NCBI GenBank assembly: GCA_946803715.1
Contig: CAMPET010000012.1
Coordinates: 180,772 to 195,579, forward strand
Direction of reading: 5' to 3'
DNA length: 14,808 nucleotides
Source: Beroe ovata
Lineage: Eukaryota; Ctenophora; Nuda; Beroida; Beroidae
Every line of letters starts with the position of its first letter. Position 1 is the first letter of the stretch. Below the pieces are notes generated by a model, which did not search any database, was not told the origin of the DNA, and worked only from the letters and a program-made list of their open reading frames with translations. Below, one piece after another: positions 10,053 through 14,808 of this stretch. The position numbers were made by a program, and so were the translations under genes.

Positions 10053-12024
10053 AAAGAATATCGGGATAGAAGCGCACAANTGTGTGTGTGTGTGTGTGTG
10101 TCACGCTTGGTACCAGTGAAGCTGCAGAGTATTCCTCTGTAGGGATTGTAGCAAAACCACGCACAGATCATGATGCAAGATGATGCATTCTCAGTGTATC
10201 CAGTTTATAACGGATATGGGTGTGACGTAATGCTGATAAGGAGGGAGATAGATTGATTATTGAAATTAATTCTCGTCTGAACAAAGACAAAACATCTAGC
10301 TAATTAACGTGGCTACGAATAGTAAACTATAGAAAAGATAAGCTGTAAGTCCTATGTTCTCGATGGGCCATGTCTCTAACAGGGGGGTGGAAGAACTCCT
10401 TGTGCTATTGTAATCCATCACCCACAGAACAAGTTTGGGTATTGTCGACGGTTCCTGCCAGCTGCCAAGAGCAATCCACCCGAGAAACGCTTCCCTGTGG
10501 TCTACTGCATGGTGACCAAGCTACGGAGCTTCGAGACTTTCTCCAAAGTGTTCGATCAGGTACAATATTACTCGTTAATCCTCCACTTCTCATGACATGG
10601 AACTTGACTCCAGGGATTCTCCCTTCTGACACCACCCTCTCATTCTTGACACCACCTTCATCACCCCACTATAGGTTGTGAAGTTACGGGATTTCAGCAG
10701 TGCGGGAGCGTACTCCTTCCTAAAGTCCCTCATCGAACAGAACGCCCCTAAACCAGGACGTAGTATCACTGTGAAATATATCAGTCCTAAAATCGGGAAC
10801 TTGGTTGACATTCATGTTGAGAGACTCACAGATGGTGGGTACAAATGTCAATCCGATTCCGGATTCATTAAGTGCCAAATAGTCATTCATAAGTTAATGC
10901 TCAATACCATTGACTTCGAGTATTGACACCACAAACATGGCTATTGTGTCAATAATCGTGTATGTGGTGTCATGGATACTGATTGGGAACCCTTGTGCCT
11001 GAAGACTCGGTTTAATACAATTCTCACATTCTCGCCCCCCTCTCTCAGGTCAAAGATATGAGCATGTGGATCTGGCCCATGTTCTGACTAAACTCGGGTC
11101 CAAACTTCTCGTGGAAATATTCGTTAATTTGCTAGTGGAACGGAAGGTAAGTCAACTTTATCGACATATTCATCCTAGTATCAAAAAACATGATTGATTG
11201 TTCCCAGTTGAGTCATTTACATTTGTCCGTGTGCCAAGACTATCTAATTCGAACTATTATAGCCCTTCTCTAGCTGTTTGCTAACCCCGACCCCCCGTCT
11301 CACACAGTTACTCTTTGTGGCTGAGAGTCTGAGTGATTTGACGAGCATCATACACAGCATCATGCAGTTACTCTACCCACTACAATGGCAGGGCATCTAC
11401 ATTCCCGTGCTGCCGCAAGACATCCTGGATGCCACATCTTCGCCCGTGCCATTTGTTATCGGCATTCTCAAACAGGTACATAAGGAGTACACAAGTCCCG
11501 AAATATTCCGATATCTAGGTCATGAATGCTAAATTCTCCATCACTTTAACAGTGCCATGTTCATGTACCTATTCTCACTGTCTCTACAGCATGTCAAGTC
11601 GATAGACGAGGAATCGCTGGACGACGAATGTAATTTGGTGCACATCGCGGATAAGAAGATCGTGAAACGGCCAAACTTCACGGACATCCCTTTCAACAAG
11701 AAGTACCGGAAATCATTCCTTCTTGACCTCAAATCGTACAAAGCCAAAGTCCTCAAATCGGAGCGAAGTGTGAGCCAAACTACGGAAATTGGTGACATGT
11801 TCTTTGAGTTCATGAGGACGATAATCGGTCATTATTCTGATCACGTGACATTCGATGAGGCTGGTGAATCTGATATCGATCTGCAAGGGTTCAGTGATAG
11901 TGCTGGAGTGCATGCTGCATTTGTTTGGCAGCTTTCCAAAACACAGATGTTTAGCAGCTTCATCCAGTCCTTGAAACCAGATTCTCCTAACCCATTCGTG
12001 GTTAAATCTGCAGATATTGGCTGA
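1747..12024 (+). CDS. DENND2: DENND2-family DENN-domain Rab exchange factor (11-exon gene model)
   Basis: Joined exons: 1747-1927, 2132-2435, 2598-2799, 8079-8241, 8621-8917, 9090-9199, 10428-10559, 10675-10834, 11049-11146, 11308-11475, 11590-12024. They sum to 2250 nt (749 residues plus TGA), and every junction is GT/AG with matching phase. Residues 1-283 are low-complexity, Ser/Pro/Asn and Glu/Lys-rich, as is common for DENND2 N-termini. uDENN begins near residue 341 (FPLFEFVCEVSL), followed by FCFPDLD, then FGYCRRFLP and the cDENN core with LLYPLQWQGIYIPVLPQ and PVPFVIGIL. dDENN near the C-terminus has FMRTIIGHYSDHV and SKTQMFSSFIQSL, which match the DENND2 pattern better than DENND1 or DENND4. 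Known for the family: DENND2A-D act on Rab9 and DENND2B also on Rab13, in endosomal and Golgi trafficking; the specific Rab here is inferred only. The start is uncertain: ATG 1747 is the first in-frame Met after an in-frame TGA at 1627, but an upstream spliced exon is possible. Confidence 0.88.
2132..2435 (+). CDS. DENND2: DENND2-like exon 2, Ser/Pro/Asn-rich linker
   Basis: A polypyrimidine tract and cag precede 2132; the donor ACCAG|gtgaga gives phase 2. The product is disordered-looking: SNSSSTHSISTEGSS, then TSSSPPPTPSAASSATLPRR, then RNRSNNNN and a Gly/Lys-rich end. Two other frames are also open across this GC-rich exon, but only this one joins both neighbours in phase. The PPPTP and LPRR segments could be phosphorylation or SH3-type docking sites; that is inference only. 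Confidence 0.8.
2483..2537 (+). mobile_element. Internally deleted copy of the CACGTTGCG repeat in a DENND2 intron
   Basis: 2483-2517 matches 12283-12317 at 32 of 35 bases. It then skips about 35 bp, and CATTTGGGTCACGC (2523-2536) matches TATTTGGGTTACGC downstream of the second copy. It lies in the 162-bp intron between the exons ending at 2435 and starting at 2598. Confidence 0.6.
2598..2799 (+). CDS. DENND2: DENND2-like exon 3, basic/charged N-terminal segment
   Basis: Acceptor ccccacag at 2590-2597; donor AGG|gtaagt after 2799 is a strong consensus site, phase 0. Residues 162-229 of the model begin KKVAQKELLKKQLTENN, a short helical charged stretch, and end KRRRFTSADFLTRSVR. The exon is followed by the 5279-bp intron that hosts the antisense EF-hand gene. 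Confidence 0.82.
3090..3103. promoter_or_regulatory. RFX X-box-like palindrome
   Basis: GTTGCCACAGCAAC has two GTTGC/GCAAC half-sites separated by four bases, the arrangement bound by RFX factors. It lies about 640 bp upstream of the candidate first exon at 3736. Confidence 0.35.
3154..3192. repeat. TG-rich microsatellite
   Basis: Interrupted (TG)n with TGTCTG and TTTG variants inside the large intron. Confidence 0.8.
3280..3302. repeat. Perfect 10-bp hairpin
   Basis: GTTAGCGTGA and TCACGCTAAC are perfect inverted arms around a GAA loop. Intronic, with no gene nearby to regulate. Confidence 0.6.
3736..3873 (+). CDS. Candidate cassette or alternative first exon of the DENND2-like gene
   Basis: An open segment beginning at ATG 3736 ends in AATGACCAG|gtgattgg, phase 0, which would join in frame to the exon at 8079. 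The predicted peptide looks coding rather than random: acidic ERDDEDVERDNVEEVPL, then SPWVLVKYAGYSSLDNDQ. I do not recognise the family. No good polypyrimidine-AG precedes it in frame (the AG at 3686-3687 is possible but weak), so an alternative first exon fits better than a cassette. It could also belong to an unrelated transcript or be a chance ORF. Confidence 0.4.
4089..4180. repeat. GTATAC/CTGTACA palindromic tandem cluster
   Basis: Repeated GTGTATAC and TACAGTG words, including three tandem CTGTACA units at 4151-4171. Related GTACAGTGTACAC words recur near 4730 and 14080. Self-complementary, so it is able to form cruciforms. Confidence 0.6.
5108..5224. repeat. Dispersed GTGTTCTATA short repeats
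   Basis: Five copies of GTGTTCTATA or a one-base variant at 5108, 5132, 5170, 5203 and 5215, the last two 12 bp apart. Low-complexity intronic sequence; the overlapping 73-codon ORF is explained by it. Confidence 0.55.
5859..5887. repeat. GGTTAGGTAGGTA tandem duplication
   Basis: Two exact 13-bp copies with a 16-bp period. GGTTAG resembles telomere-type repeats, but only two units are present. Confidence 0.6.
6186..6199. promoter_or_regulatory. RFX X-box-like palindrome near the EF-hand gene 3' end
   Basis: GTTGCCATAGCAAC is a near-ideal X-box with a 4-bp centre. It lies 31 bp beyond the stop codon of the EF-hand gene, so it would sit in the 3' UTR or act as an intronic element. Its orientation is symmetric. 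Confidence 0.4.
6230..6337 (-). CDS. EF-hand gene terminal exon 5 (EF4 loop and basic tail)
   Basis: Acceptor cccgttttcag on the minus strand; 35 residues then TGA at 6232-6230. Encodes VDMNNDGSLSFTEFRNIFMT and AHGKRSRDHNGKMGQ. The polar, basic tail after the EF4 helix is longer than in calmodulin. Confidence 0.92.
   Translation of the reverse strand: MDMNNDGSLSFTEFRNIFMTAHGKRSRDHNGKMGQ
6230..7466 (-). CDS. Four-EF-hand calmodulin-like calcium-binding protein (5 exons, nested antisense)
   Basis: Exons on the minus strand: 7466-7408, 7184-7100, 6992-6889, 6602-6464, 6337-6230 (495 nt, 164 residues plus TGA). Junctions are GT/AG in phases 2, 0, 2, 0. Calcium loops fall at residues 22-33 (DRDGSGELDAEE), 58-69 (DDDENGTVDCLE), 95-106 (DMDRGGEITLDE) and 131-142 (DMNNDGSLSFTE). 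Each has Asp at 1, an acid or Asn at 3, Gly at 6, a hydrophobic residue at 8 and Glu at 12. The 36-37 residue spacing is that of the calmodulin/troponin-C superfamily, but sequence between loops is not calmodulin itself. A basic tail (GKRSRDHNGKMG) extends past EF4. It probably acts as a cytosolic calcium sensor; the target is unknown. The whole gene lies inside intron 2800-8078 of the DENND2-like gene. The start is MGAPALSN; MG-x-x-x-[SA] resembles an N-myristoylation context only weakly because residue 6 is Leu. Confidence 0.9.
6464..6602 (-). CDS. EF-hand gene exon 4 (EF3 loop)
   Basis: Acceptor cccggtcag on the minus strand, donor AAGAAG|gtaaca. Encodes PSDVMEAFNLIDMDRGGEIT, then LDELRESMMGADVGITKQDM and DNMFKK. 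EF3 has Gly at loop positions 5 and 6, which drops one side-chain oxygen ligand and may lower affinity. This is inference from the loop pattern. Confidence 0.92.
6889..6992 (-). CDS. EF-hand gene exon 3 (EF2 loop)
   Basis: Acceptor caccacag on the minus strand, donor CTCAC|gtgaga, phase 2 out. Encodes DVKYLIEAIDDDENGTVDCL and ELVNYIEHEMAQEL. The loop DDDENGTVDCLE is acidic and complete. Confidence 0.92.
7100..7184 (-). CDS. EF-hand gene exon 2 (EF1 loop)
   Basis: Acceptor ccatgcag read on the minus strand, donor AAAGAG|gtgaga, phase 0 out. Encodes HDRDGSGELDAEELTRLINN and MGVSTTKE: the first calcium loop plus its exit helix. The preceding 223-bp intron contains the TG/TGTCTG repeat and two N bases. 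Confidence 0.92.
7209..7271. repeat. TG / TGTCTG microsatellite with two N bases
   Basis: (TG)n, an NN at 7240-7241, then five TGTCTG hexamers (7242-7271). It lies within intron 1 of the EF-hand gene. The N bases show the length is not resolved in the assembly. Confidence 0.85.
7408..7466 (-). CDS. EF-hand gene exon 1
   Basis: Read right to left: ATG at 7466-7464, then MGAPALSNTEMEELNTLFD, ending GATAA|gtgagt, phase 2. It contributes the N-terminal helix of EF1. No in-frame Met upstream is needed and the amphipathic helix ahead of the loop is complete, which supports this start. Confidence 0.85.
7467..8078. other. Non-coding: upstream region of the EF-hand gene
   Basis: No coding exon seen. 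Holds many GCAAC/GTTGC words and the palindrome TTGCTCGAGCAA at 7564-7575. It should contain the promoter of the EF-hand gene, firing leftward, as well as the 3' part of the DENND2-like intron. No clear TATA on the minus strand. Confidence 0.5.
8079..8241 (+). CDS. DENND2: DENND2-like exon 4, Lys- and Glu-rich segment
   Basis: Acceptor tctgatcag at 8070-8078, donor GCAG|gtatag, entry phase 0 and exit phase 1. Encodes KGEKRRSSLKF, then a run of Glu with two Gly, then ERKLRDRLSSFYSSMRIGKRR. RRSS is a basophilic-kinase-like site by pattern. The acidic run comes from a purine-only GAG/GAA/GGA tract at about 8117-8160 that could vary in length. Confidence 0.85.
8242..8620 (+). other. Intron 4 of the DENND2-like gene, no coding content seen
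   Basis: 379 bp with GT/AG borders; apart from the CRE-like pair near its 3' end I see no structure. Confidence 0.7.
8577..8603. promoter_or_regulatory. Paired CRE-like sites ahead of the DENN-core exon
   Basis: TGACGTAA (8577-8584) and the full palindromic CRE TGACGTCA (8596-8603) lie 18-45 bp before the exon at 8621 and its ATG at 8629. Could bind CREB/ATF proteins and drive a short transcript. Motif-based only; they also sit within the branch-point and polypyrimidine zone of the acceptor. Confidence 0.3.
8621..8917 (+). CDS. DENND2: DENND2-like exon 5, start of the uDENN domain
   Basis: Acceptor ctattcccag ends at 8620; donor TCGA|gtgagt, phase 1 in and out. A helical linker (PQKLLADRFRELRKV) leads into FPLFEFVCEVSLRWKGESYS, the first strands of uDENN, with SYSPYVSWSHPP and a Glu/Lys-rich end. 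ATG 8629 lies nine bases into the exon and could start a short DENN-core isoform of about 463 residues. Confidence 0.92.
9090..9199 (+). CDS. DENND2: DENND2-like exon 6, uDENN strand region
   Basis: Acceptor cctctcacag, donor CACAG|gtatgt. Encodes ITLNIPTFCFPDLDIVEPVK, with the FCFPD motif diagnostic of uDENN, then TYCFVFTDLQAQ, the strand that precedes the FGYCRR motif of the next exon. Entry phase 1, exit phase 0. Confidence 0.92.
9200..10427 (+). other. Second-largest DENND2-like intron with microsatellites
   Basis: 1228 bp, no convincing exon. Contains GT-rich tracts at about 9660-9685, (TG)14 at 10022-10049 and (TG)10 at 10081-10100 after an N at 10080. A CRE half-type site TGACGTAA is at 10223-10230. 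Confidence 0.7.
10022..10100. repeat. Two TG microsatellites flanking an N
   Basis: (TG)n at 10022-10049 and 10081-10100 with a single N at 10080 marking unresolved length. Intronic. Confidence 0.85.
10428..10559 (+). CDS. DENND2: DENND2-like exon 7, FGYCRR uDENN/cDENN boundary
   Basis: Acceptor atcacccacag, donor GATCAG|gtacaa, 44 whole codons. Encodes NKFGYCRRFLPAAKS followed by KRFPVVYCMVTKLRSFETF and SKVFDQ. The FGYCRR-FLP and VYC...F..FSK pattern is the strongest DENND2-type signature in the window. Confidence 0.95.
10675..10834 (+). CDS. DENND2: DENND2-like exon 8, cDENN N-terminal part
   Basis: Acceptor ccccactatag, donor GATG|gtgggt, phase 0 in and phase 1 out. Encodes VVKLRDFSSAGAYSFLKSLI, then APKPGRSITVKYISPKIG and VDIHVERLTDG. 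The P.PG..I.V.Y element matches the loop and strand entering the cDENN module. Confidence 0.93.
11049..11146 (+). CDS. DENND2: DENND2-like exon 9, cDENN helix and strand
   Basis: Acceptor cctctctcag, donor CGGAAG|gtaagt. Encodes YEHVDLAHVLTKLGSKLLVE and IFVNLLVERK. The VDL..VL..L......IF..LLVERK pattern is the conserved cDENN helix before the strand in the next exon. Confidence 0.94.
11308..11475 (+). CDS. DENND2: DENND2-like exon 10, cDENN catalytic core
   Basis: Acceptor gtctcacacag, donor AAACAG|gtacat, 56 whole codons. Encodes LLFVAESLSDLTSIIHSIMQ, then LLYPLQWQGIYIPVLPQDIL and SSPVPFVIGILKQ. The LLYP..W...YIPVLP and P.PF.IG motifs are hallmarks of cDENN. Confidence 0.96.
11590..12024 (+). 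CDS. DENND2: DENND2-like terminal exon, dDENN domain and stop
   Basis: Acceptor ctgtctctacag; the frame runs 144 codons to TGA at 12022-12024. Encodes NLVHIADKKIVKRPNFTDIP, a helical Lys-rich region, then MFFEFMRTIIGHYSDHV and FVWQLSKTQMFSSFIQSLKP, which match dDENN. The C-terminus ends about 25 residues beyond the last conserved helix. I could not place a confident poly(A) signal downstream. Confidence 0.93.
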   Translation, partial: HVKSIDEESLDDECNLVHIADKKIVKRPNFTDIPFNKKYRKSFLLDLKSYKAKVLKSERSVSQTTEIGDMFFEFMRTIIGHYSDHVTFDEAGESDIDLQGFSDSAGVHAAFVWQLSKTQMFSSFIQSLKPDSPNPFVVKSADIG

Positions 12025-12282
12025 TCTCTCCGCTGGTATGGGCATCCAACAAATGCGAAATATTTGGGAGCAAATATACCAACACAATCTCAAGCATGAA
12101 GATCAAGAATCAAGATGGCGATAGTGGACACAGTGTCCACAATCCCAGGCACTGATAAAGGCCAGTGAACTCTGTCTGCAGTTAATGTTATAAATTATTC
12201 TAGGGCGTCTGCCCTTAATCTTATGTTGATTATGATTGAGAAGTATTGTGGCATAATGCGTTGTTGTTGCACGATTTTGAGT
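12025..12282. other. Likely 3' UTR and downstream spacer of the DENND2-like gene
   Basis: No ORF of note and no clear AATAAA. Contains the 17-bp palindrome listed separately; the fold-back repeat cluster begins just after. Confidence 0.5.
12124..12140. repeat. 17-bp palindrome in the likely 3' UTR
   Basis: GTGGACAC-A-GTGTCCAC is perfectly self-complementary and lies about 100 bp after the DENND2-like stop codon. It could form a short RNA hairpin. Confidence 0.6.
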
Positions 12283-12374
12283 GTGCACACGTTGCGAGCC
12301 CTTTATTTTACTCTGTGACCTGAAAGGTCGTAAAAAGGATGGAGCCATGGAGTATTTGGGTTACGCAACGTGGG
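12283..12374. mobile_element. Short MITE-like unit with CACGTTGCG/CGCAACGTG ends
   Basis: About 90 bp bounded by CACGTTGCG (12288-12296) and its exact reverse complement CGCAACGTG (12364-12372). Carries the shared core CCCTTTATTTTACTCTGTG and TGAAAGGTCGTAAAA. Non-coding. Target-site duplication not resolved by eye. Confidence 0.5.
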
Positions 12375-12674
12375 ACCAGTTCTGAGTTAAATTTATCATT
12401 TAATTTTAATGACATTCCGTTCAGTTGAACAGTTCAAAACCAAACCGCACAAATTGAAATTGGGAAATGGAATGGGATATGTCCTTGTACATTGTATAAT
12501 TGCAGTTGCACATACCTGGAATTTCCACTTCTATTCAATAGAACTAGAGTAAAAGTGGGAATGGATTGTGATCAACTGGAGGTGGAATTGAAATTAAGAA
12601 ATGTTTCATCTTGTCACTGTCAGAATTTGCCAGATTTGATCAGTATCACTATCTGACCTCTGTTTCCCGCACAC

Positions 12675-12795
12675 GCTTGCCGGATGTTATTTGTCCACTG
12701 TTTCTTGCGCGCGCCTTCATCGAAGGCCTGTTTCAGCCTTCGATGAAGGCGCGCGCGCCAGAAACAGTGGACAGATAACATAACATCCGGCAAGC
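12675..12795. mobile_element. Fold-back element 1
   Basis: Left arm 12675-12727 and right arm 12736-12795 are near-perfect reverse complements around an 8-bp loop. Arms share GCTTGCCGGATGTTAT, TGTCCACTGTTTCT and GCGCGCGCCTTCATCGAAGG. The right arm carries a small TAACA duplication. Confidence 0.75.
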
Positions 12796-12940
12796 ACACG
12801 CGCGTCGCGCCTTCATGATCATCGAAGAATCAATCGGATGTTCTAAATCTATGTATTCGATGAAGGTGCGCGGGAGAATTAGAAACTCAAACAGAGTTCG
12901 GATGCCATGCAAACCCGACTTTTCAGATGTTACCTGACCT

Positions 12941-13015
12941 GTTTCTCCATTCTCGCGCGCGCGCCTTCATCGAAGGCCGAAGCATTGGCCTTCCATGAAG
13001 ACGCGCGCGAGAAAC
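12941..13015. mobile_element. Fold-back element 2
   Basis: Arms 12941-12978 and 12987-13015, 8-bp loop, sharing GTTTCTC, (CG)n and CCTTCATCGAAGGCC with the neighbouring elements. The left arm holds a small extra CCATTCTC. CAGATGTTACCTGACCT precedes the left arm. Confidence 0.7.
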
Positions 13016-13075
13016 ATGATGTTTAGTAAAAGCCACGGAGACGCGCCAGTGCAGCTGGCAGCACACGTTGCGCTT

Positions 13076-13195
13076 GTCAGATGTTACCTGACCTGTTTCT
13101 CGCGCACGCGCGCCTTCATCGAAGGCCTTCATCGAAGGCCTTCGATGAAGGCGCGCGCGCCGCGCGCGAGAAACTGAGGTCAGATAAAATCTGAC
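13076..13195. mobile_element. Fold-back element 3, the most complete unit
   Basis: Left arm from GTCAGATGTTACCTGACC; right arm ends GGTCAGATAAAATCTGAC. Centre is a nested palindrome of CTTCATCGAAGG copies. It is framed by CACGTTGCG at 13064-13072 and AACGTTGCG at 13196-13204, the ends found elsewhere in the cluster. Confidence 0.75.
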
Positions 13196-13356
13196 AACGT
13201 TGCGCCCCTTATTTTACTAATACTCTTGACTCTGTGATTTGAAAATGAAATGTTAAAACCGACGATCACGCGGGACATGGGAACGCGGCGCAAATTTTAC
13301 GACTTTTCAGACCGAGTAAAATATATAAAGCACCGGGCGCGCACGCGCAACGTGTG
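13195..13356. mobile_element. Fold-back element 4
   Basis: ACGTTGCGCCCCTTATTTTACT at the left (with an inserted AATACTCTTG) pairs with the inverted arm 13276-13356, ending CGCAACGTG (13346-13354). Shares the TTATTTTACTC and CGTAAAA core with the unit at 12283. Confidence 0.6.
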
Positions 13357-13405
13357 CACACCGGCCTTGCCAGGGATTGTCAGTTTTTATCTGACCTCCG
13401 AGTCC

Positions 13406-13499
13406 GTTTCTCGCGCGCACCTTCGATGAGCATGATGATGAATGATGAACTATAGTTGAAGCTGAACTAGGACTACTTAGGTGCGCGCGAGAGAAAAAC
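13406..13499. mobile_element. Fold-back element 5, degenerate
   Basis: Terminal arms GTTTCTCGCGCGCACCT (13406-13422) and AGGTGCGCGCGAGAGAAAAAC (13479-13499) pair. The centre is diverged (GATGATGAATGATGAA), with the CTTCGATGA core only on the left. Preceded by TATCTGACCTCCG, as in elements 2 and 3. Confidence 0.65.
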
Positions 13500-13705
13500 A
13501 CTAACAGTGACAACTGATCATGCCAGGGAGGGGTAGGGAGAAATCCTACAATTGAATCCGATGTTATGACTTTCCAGTTTCTACAACTTTACAGTTAAAG
13601 ACTCAGAGCTCAGTTCACTGCAGACTGCAGAGTAAATGTAATGATAATCAGTAAAGTCTTTGGCGTTGGGTCGTTGGCGTCGCAACGTGGGAACATCCGG
13701 CAACA

Positions 13706-13766
13706 CCAACGAGGGTTTATAATTATATTTATAACTGGGAGTACCAGTACTCCCTACCCTCGCTGG
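13706..13766. repeat. Nested hairpin
   Basis: Outer arms CCAACGAGGG/CCCTCGCTGG (9 of 10 pairing) enclose GGGAGTA-CCAG-TACTCCC at 13737-13754. Another CGCAACGTG lies just upstream at 13681-13689, suggesting a relict of the same repeat family. Confidence 0.5.
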
Positions 13767-13826
13767 CAAAGTGGATAGGATAAAATCGGTTGGAATCTTG
13801 ATTGCGTGGCGCCGACGGTAGGGAAA

Positions 13827-13856
13827 ACCCTACAAGGGAACACCCTACAAGGGAAC
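13827..13856. repeat. Exact 15-bp tandem duplication
   Basis: Two exact copies of ACCCTACAAGGGAAC. The word is itself partly palindromic, with CCCTAC/GTAGGG nearby at 13818-13830. Confidence 0.75.
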
Positions 13857-14198
13857 GCCCACCATGATATTGATAAACAATGCATATTGTTTCAGTAATT
13901 TGGCGAGACACCGGTTATCATAATTCTCCATACTCTAAATACCAAAATTTCTGTGGGACCTTGTGTATTGGGTGTATACAATACACATTATACATTGTAC
14001 ATTGAACATTATACATTGTACACAGTAGATTCTGTAGAAGTACAACTACATAACAGTCACACGAGTTAGAGAGGGAGAGTGGTGTACACTGTACAAGCCG
14101 AGTGTATTGTGTGTAATGGGGTGATGGTTTGCTTGGAGCGTTTATATTATACGGCAGTGGGTATAATATTGTGATCCAGTGCTGCTTCAATTATTTTC

Positions 14199-14201
<3 letters not shown>

Positions 14202-14232
<31 letters not shown>

Positions 14233-14233
14233 N
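14202..14233. repeat. TG microsatellite with N
   Basis: Pure (TG)n ending in one ambiguous base. Confidence 0.85.
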
Positions 14234-14305
14234 TTCAATGTAGAATGTAGTTTGCTGTTAGCGGATGCGAATTCTTTGCTTTAGCTGAAACGGTCACATA
14301 CTTAC

Positions 14306-14537
14306 CCGGGAATTGACACACAGACACGGACACGTAGATAAACAAAGAGCAAACACGATCTGATTGAATTTGGATCTGATTGAATTTGGAACAGGAAGCA
14401 AAATCGCAACCTGTCTGATTTCTTGCAGTTGTCGAGTAGCCCGTACATAGTGTAATTGTTAACATGAAATTCGTGCACTCCTTGATTGTTCGCAGTCGGC
14501 AGCTTTGGTTGATCAATAACCTTAATGACCAACTCCA
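14306..14537 (-). CDS. Candidate exon of an unidentified minus-strand gene
   Basis: On the minus strand, aataacag precedes 14537 and CCCGG|gtaagt follows 14306, so both splice borders are good. One frame gives ELVIKVIDQPKLPTANNQGV, then HEFHVNNYTMYGLLDNCKKS, which looks protein-like; a second frame is also open. The later half contains a 16-bp tandem duplication (14357-14388) that switches the two frames, and then a CT/GT-rich stretch. A shorter exon ending at GACAG|gttgcg (near 14417) is also possible. Family unknown. Confidence 0.3.
14357..14388. repeat. Exact 16-bp tandem duplication inside a candidate exon
   Basis: GATCTGATTGAATTTG occurs twice back to back. Sixteen bases is not a multiple of three, so it shifts any reading frame passing through it. 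Confidence 0.8.
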
Positions 14538-14808
14538 CTGTTATTCATATTGTTACTCATTTGACACCACTATCATATCTACAAGGTGTCATGATCATAC
14601 ACATGTATACACTATGAAATGCTTGTCCAAGTATAATACAGCACTCAGTAATGCCGGTCAGATGTCAGTAGTCACTACTCAGTTCACCTGCACAATCATT
14701 CATATGCTATGTTATGTAGACAATGACACATATTACATTATGACTAGCGCTCACAAAAGCATGAGAAATTGTCATTGTGTCATGTGTGTGTGTGTGTGTG
14801 TGTGTGTG
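14538..14808. other. Window end, non-coding with terminal TG microsatellite
   Basis: AT-rich with no supported gene; (TG)n from 14783 to the last base suggests the fragment ends within an unassembled microsatellite. Confidence 0.6.

Larger units (their letters stand above)
13502..14305. other. Non-coding spacer with TACATTGTAC-type repeats and a microsatellite
   Basis: No supported gene. ATTATACATTGTACA-like words repeat at about 13985-14025, GTACACTGTAC occurs near 14083, and (TG)n with one N spans 14202-14233. Confidence 0.6.

Noticed and set aside
11713-12093. 126-codon minus-strand ORF over the last DENND2 exon
   Set aside because: Antisense shadow of the dDENN coding frame, which has clear family motifs on the plus strand.
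12923-13177. ORFs rich in Arg/Ala on both strands
   Set aside because: They lie inside the CG-rich fold-back elements and simply translate palindromic repeats.
12675-13501. CRISPR-like repeat array
   Set aside because: Units are inverted hairpins of unequal length with no regular spacers, in a eukaryotic sequence.

Overview
This window is eukaryotic and almost certainly metazoan. It is interrupted by spliceosomal introns with canonical GT/AG borders, carries many (CA/TG)n microsatellites, and encodes animal-type signalling and trafficking proteins. The mix of short introns (about 110-200 bp), moderate AT richness and small GC-rich fold-back repeats would suit an early-branching animal such as a sponge. 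The sequence alone does not fix the taxon, so this is a weak inference. Both window ends lie in TG/CA microsatellites and short N runs sit inside other microsatellites, as expected for an assembly fragment broken at simple repeats.

The main gene is a plus-strand DENN-domain protein of the DENND2 family (Rab guanine-nucleotide exchange factor). Its coding exons can be followed from about 1747 to the stop at 12024, with consistent splice phases. Eleven exons give about 749 residues: a low-complexity N-terminus (exons to 8241), then the uDENN/cDENN/dDENN core (8621-12024). The true 5' end is unresolved. An open exon-like segment at 1547-1654 does not fit the next exon in phase, and a further open segment at 3736-3873 ends in phase 0, so it could be a cassette or an alternative first exon.

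A complete second gene lies inside the 5.3-kb intron 2800-8078 on the opposite strand: a five-exon, 164-residue, four-EF-hand calmodulin-like protein (exons 7466-7408, 7184-7100, 6992-6889, 6602-6464, 6337-6230). All four calcium loops look intact.

Region by region: 1-1546 is non-coding with promoter-like motifs (TCACGTGA, an inverted CCAAT pair and a TATA box near 1130). 1547-2799 holds N-terminal exons. 2800-8078 is the large intron with the nested gene, two RFX X-box-like palindromes and simple repeats. 8079-12024 holds the DENN core exons. 12283-13501 is a dense cluster of fold-back (hairpin) elements sharing CACGTTGCG ends; a deleted copy sits in a DENND2 intron at 2483-2537. 13502-14808 is mostly non-coding, with one candidate minus-strand exon (14306-14537) of unknown identity. 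There is no prokaryotic, viral or CRISPR content.
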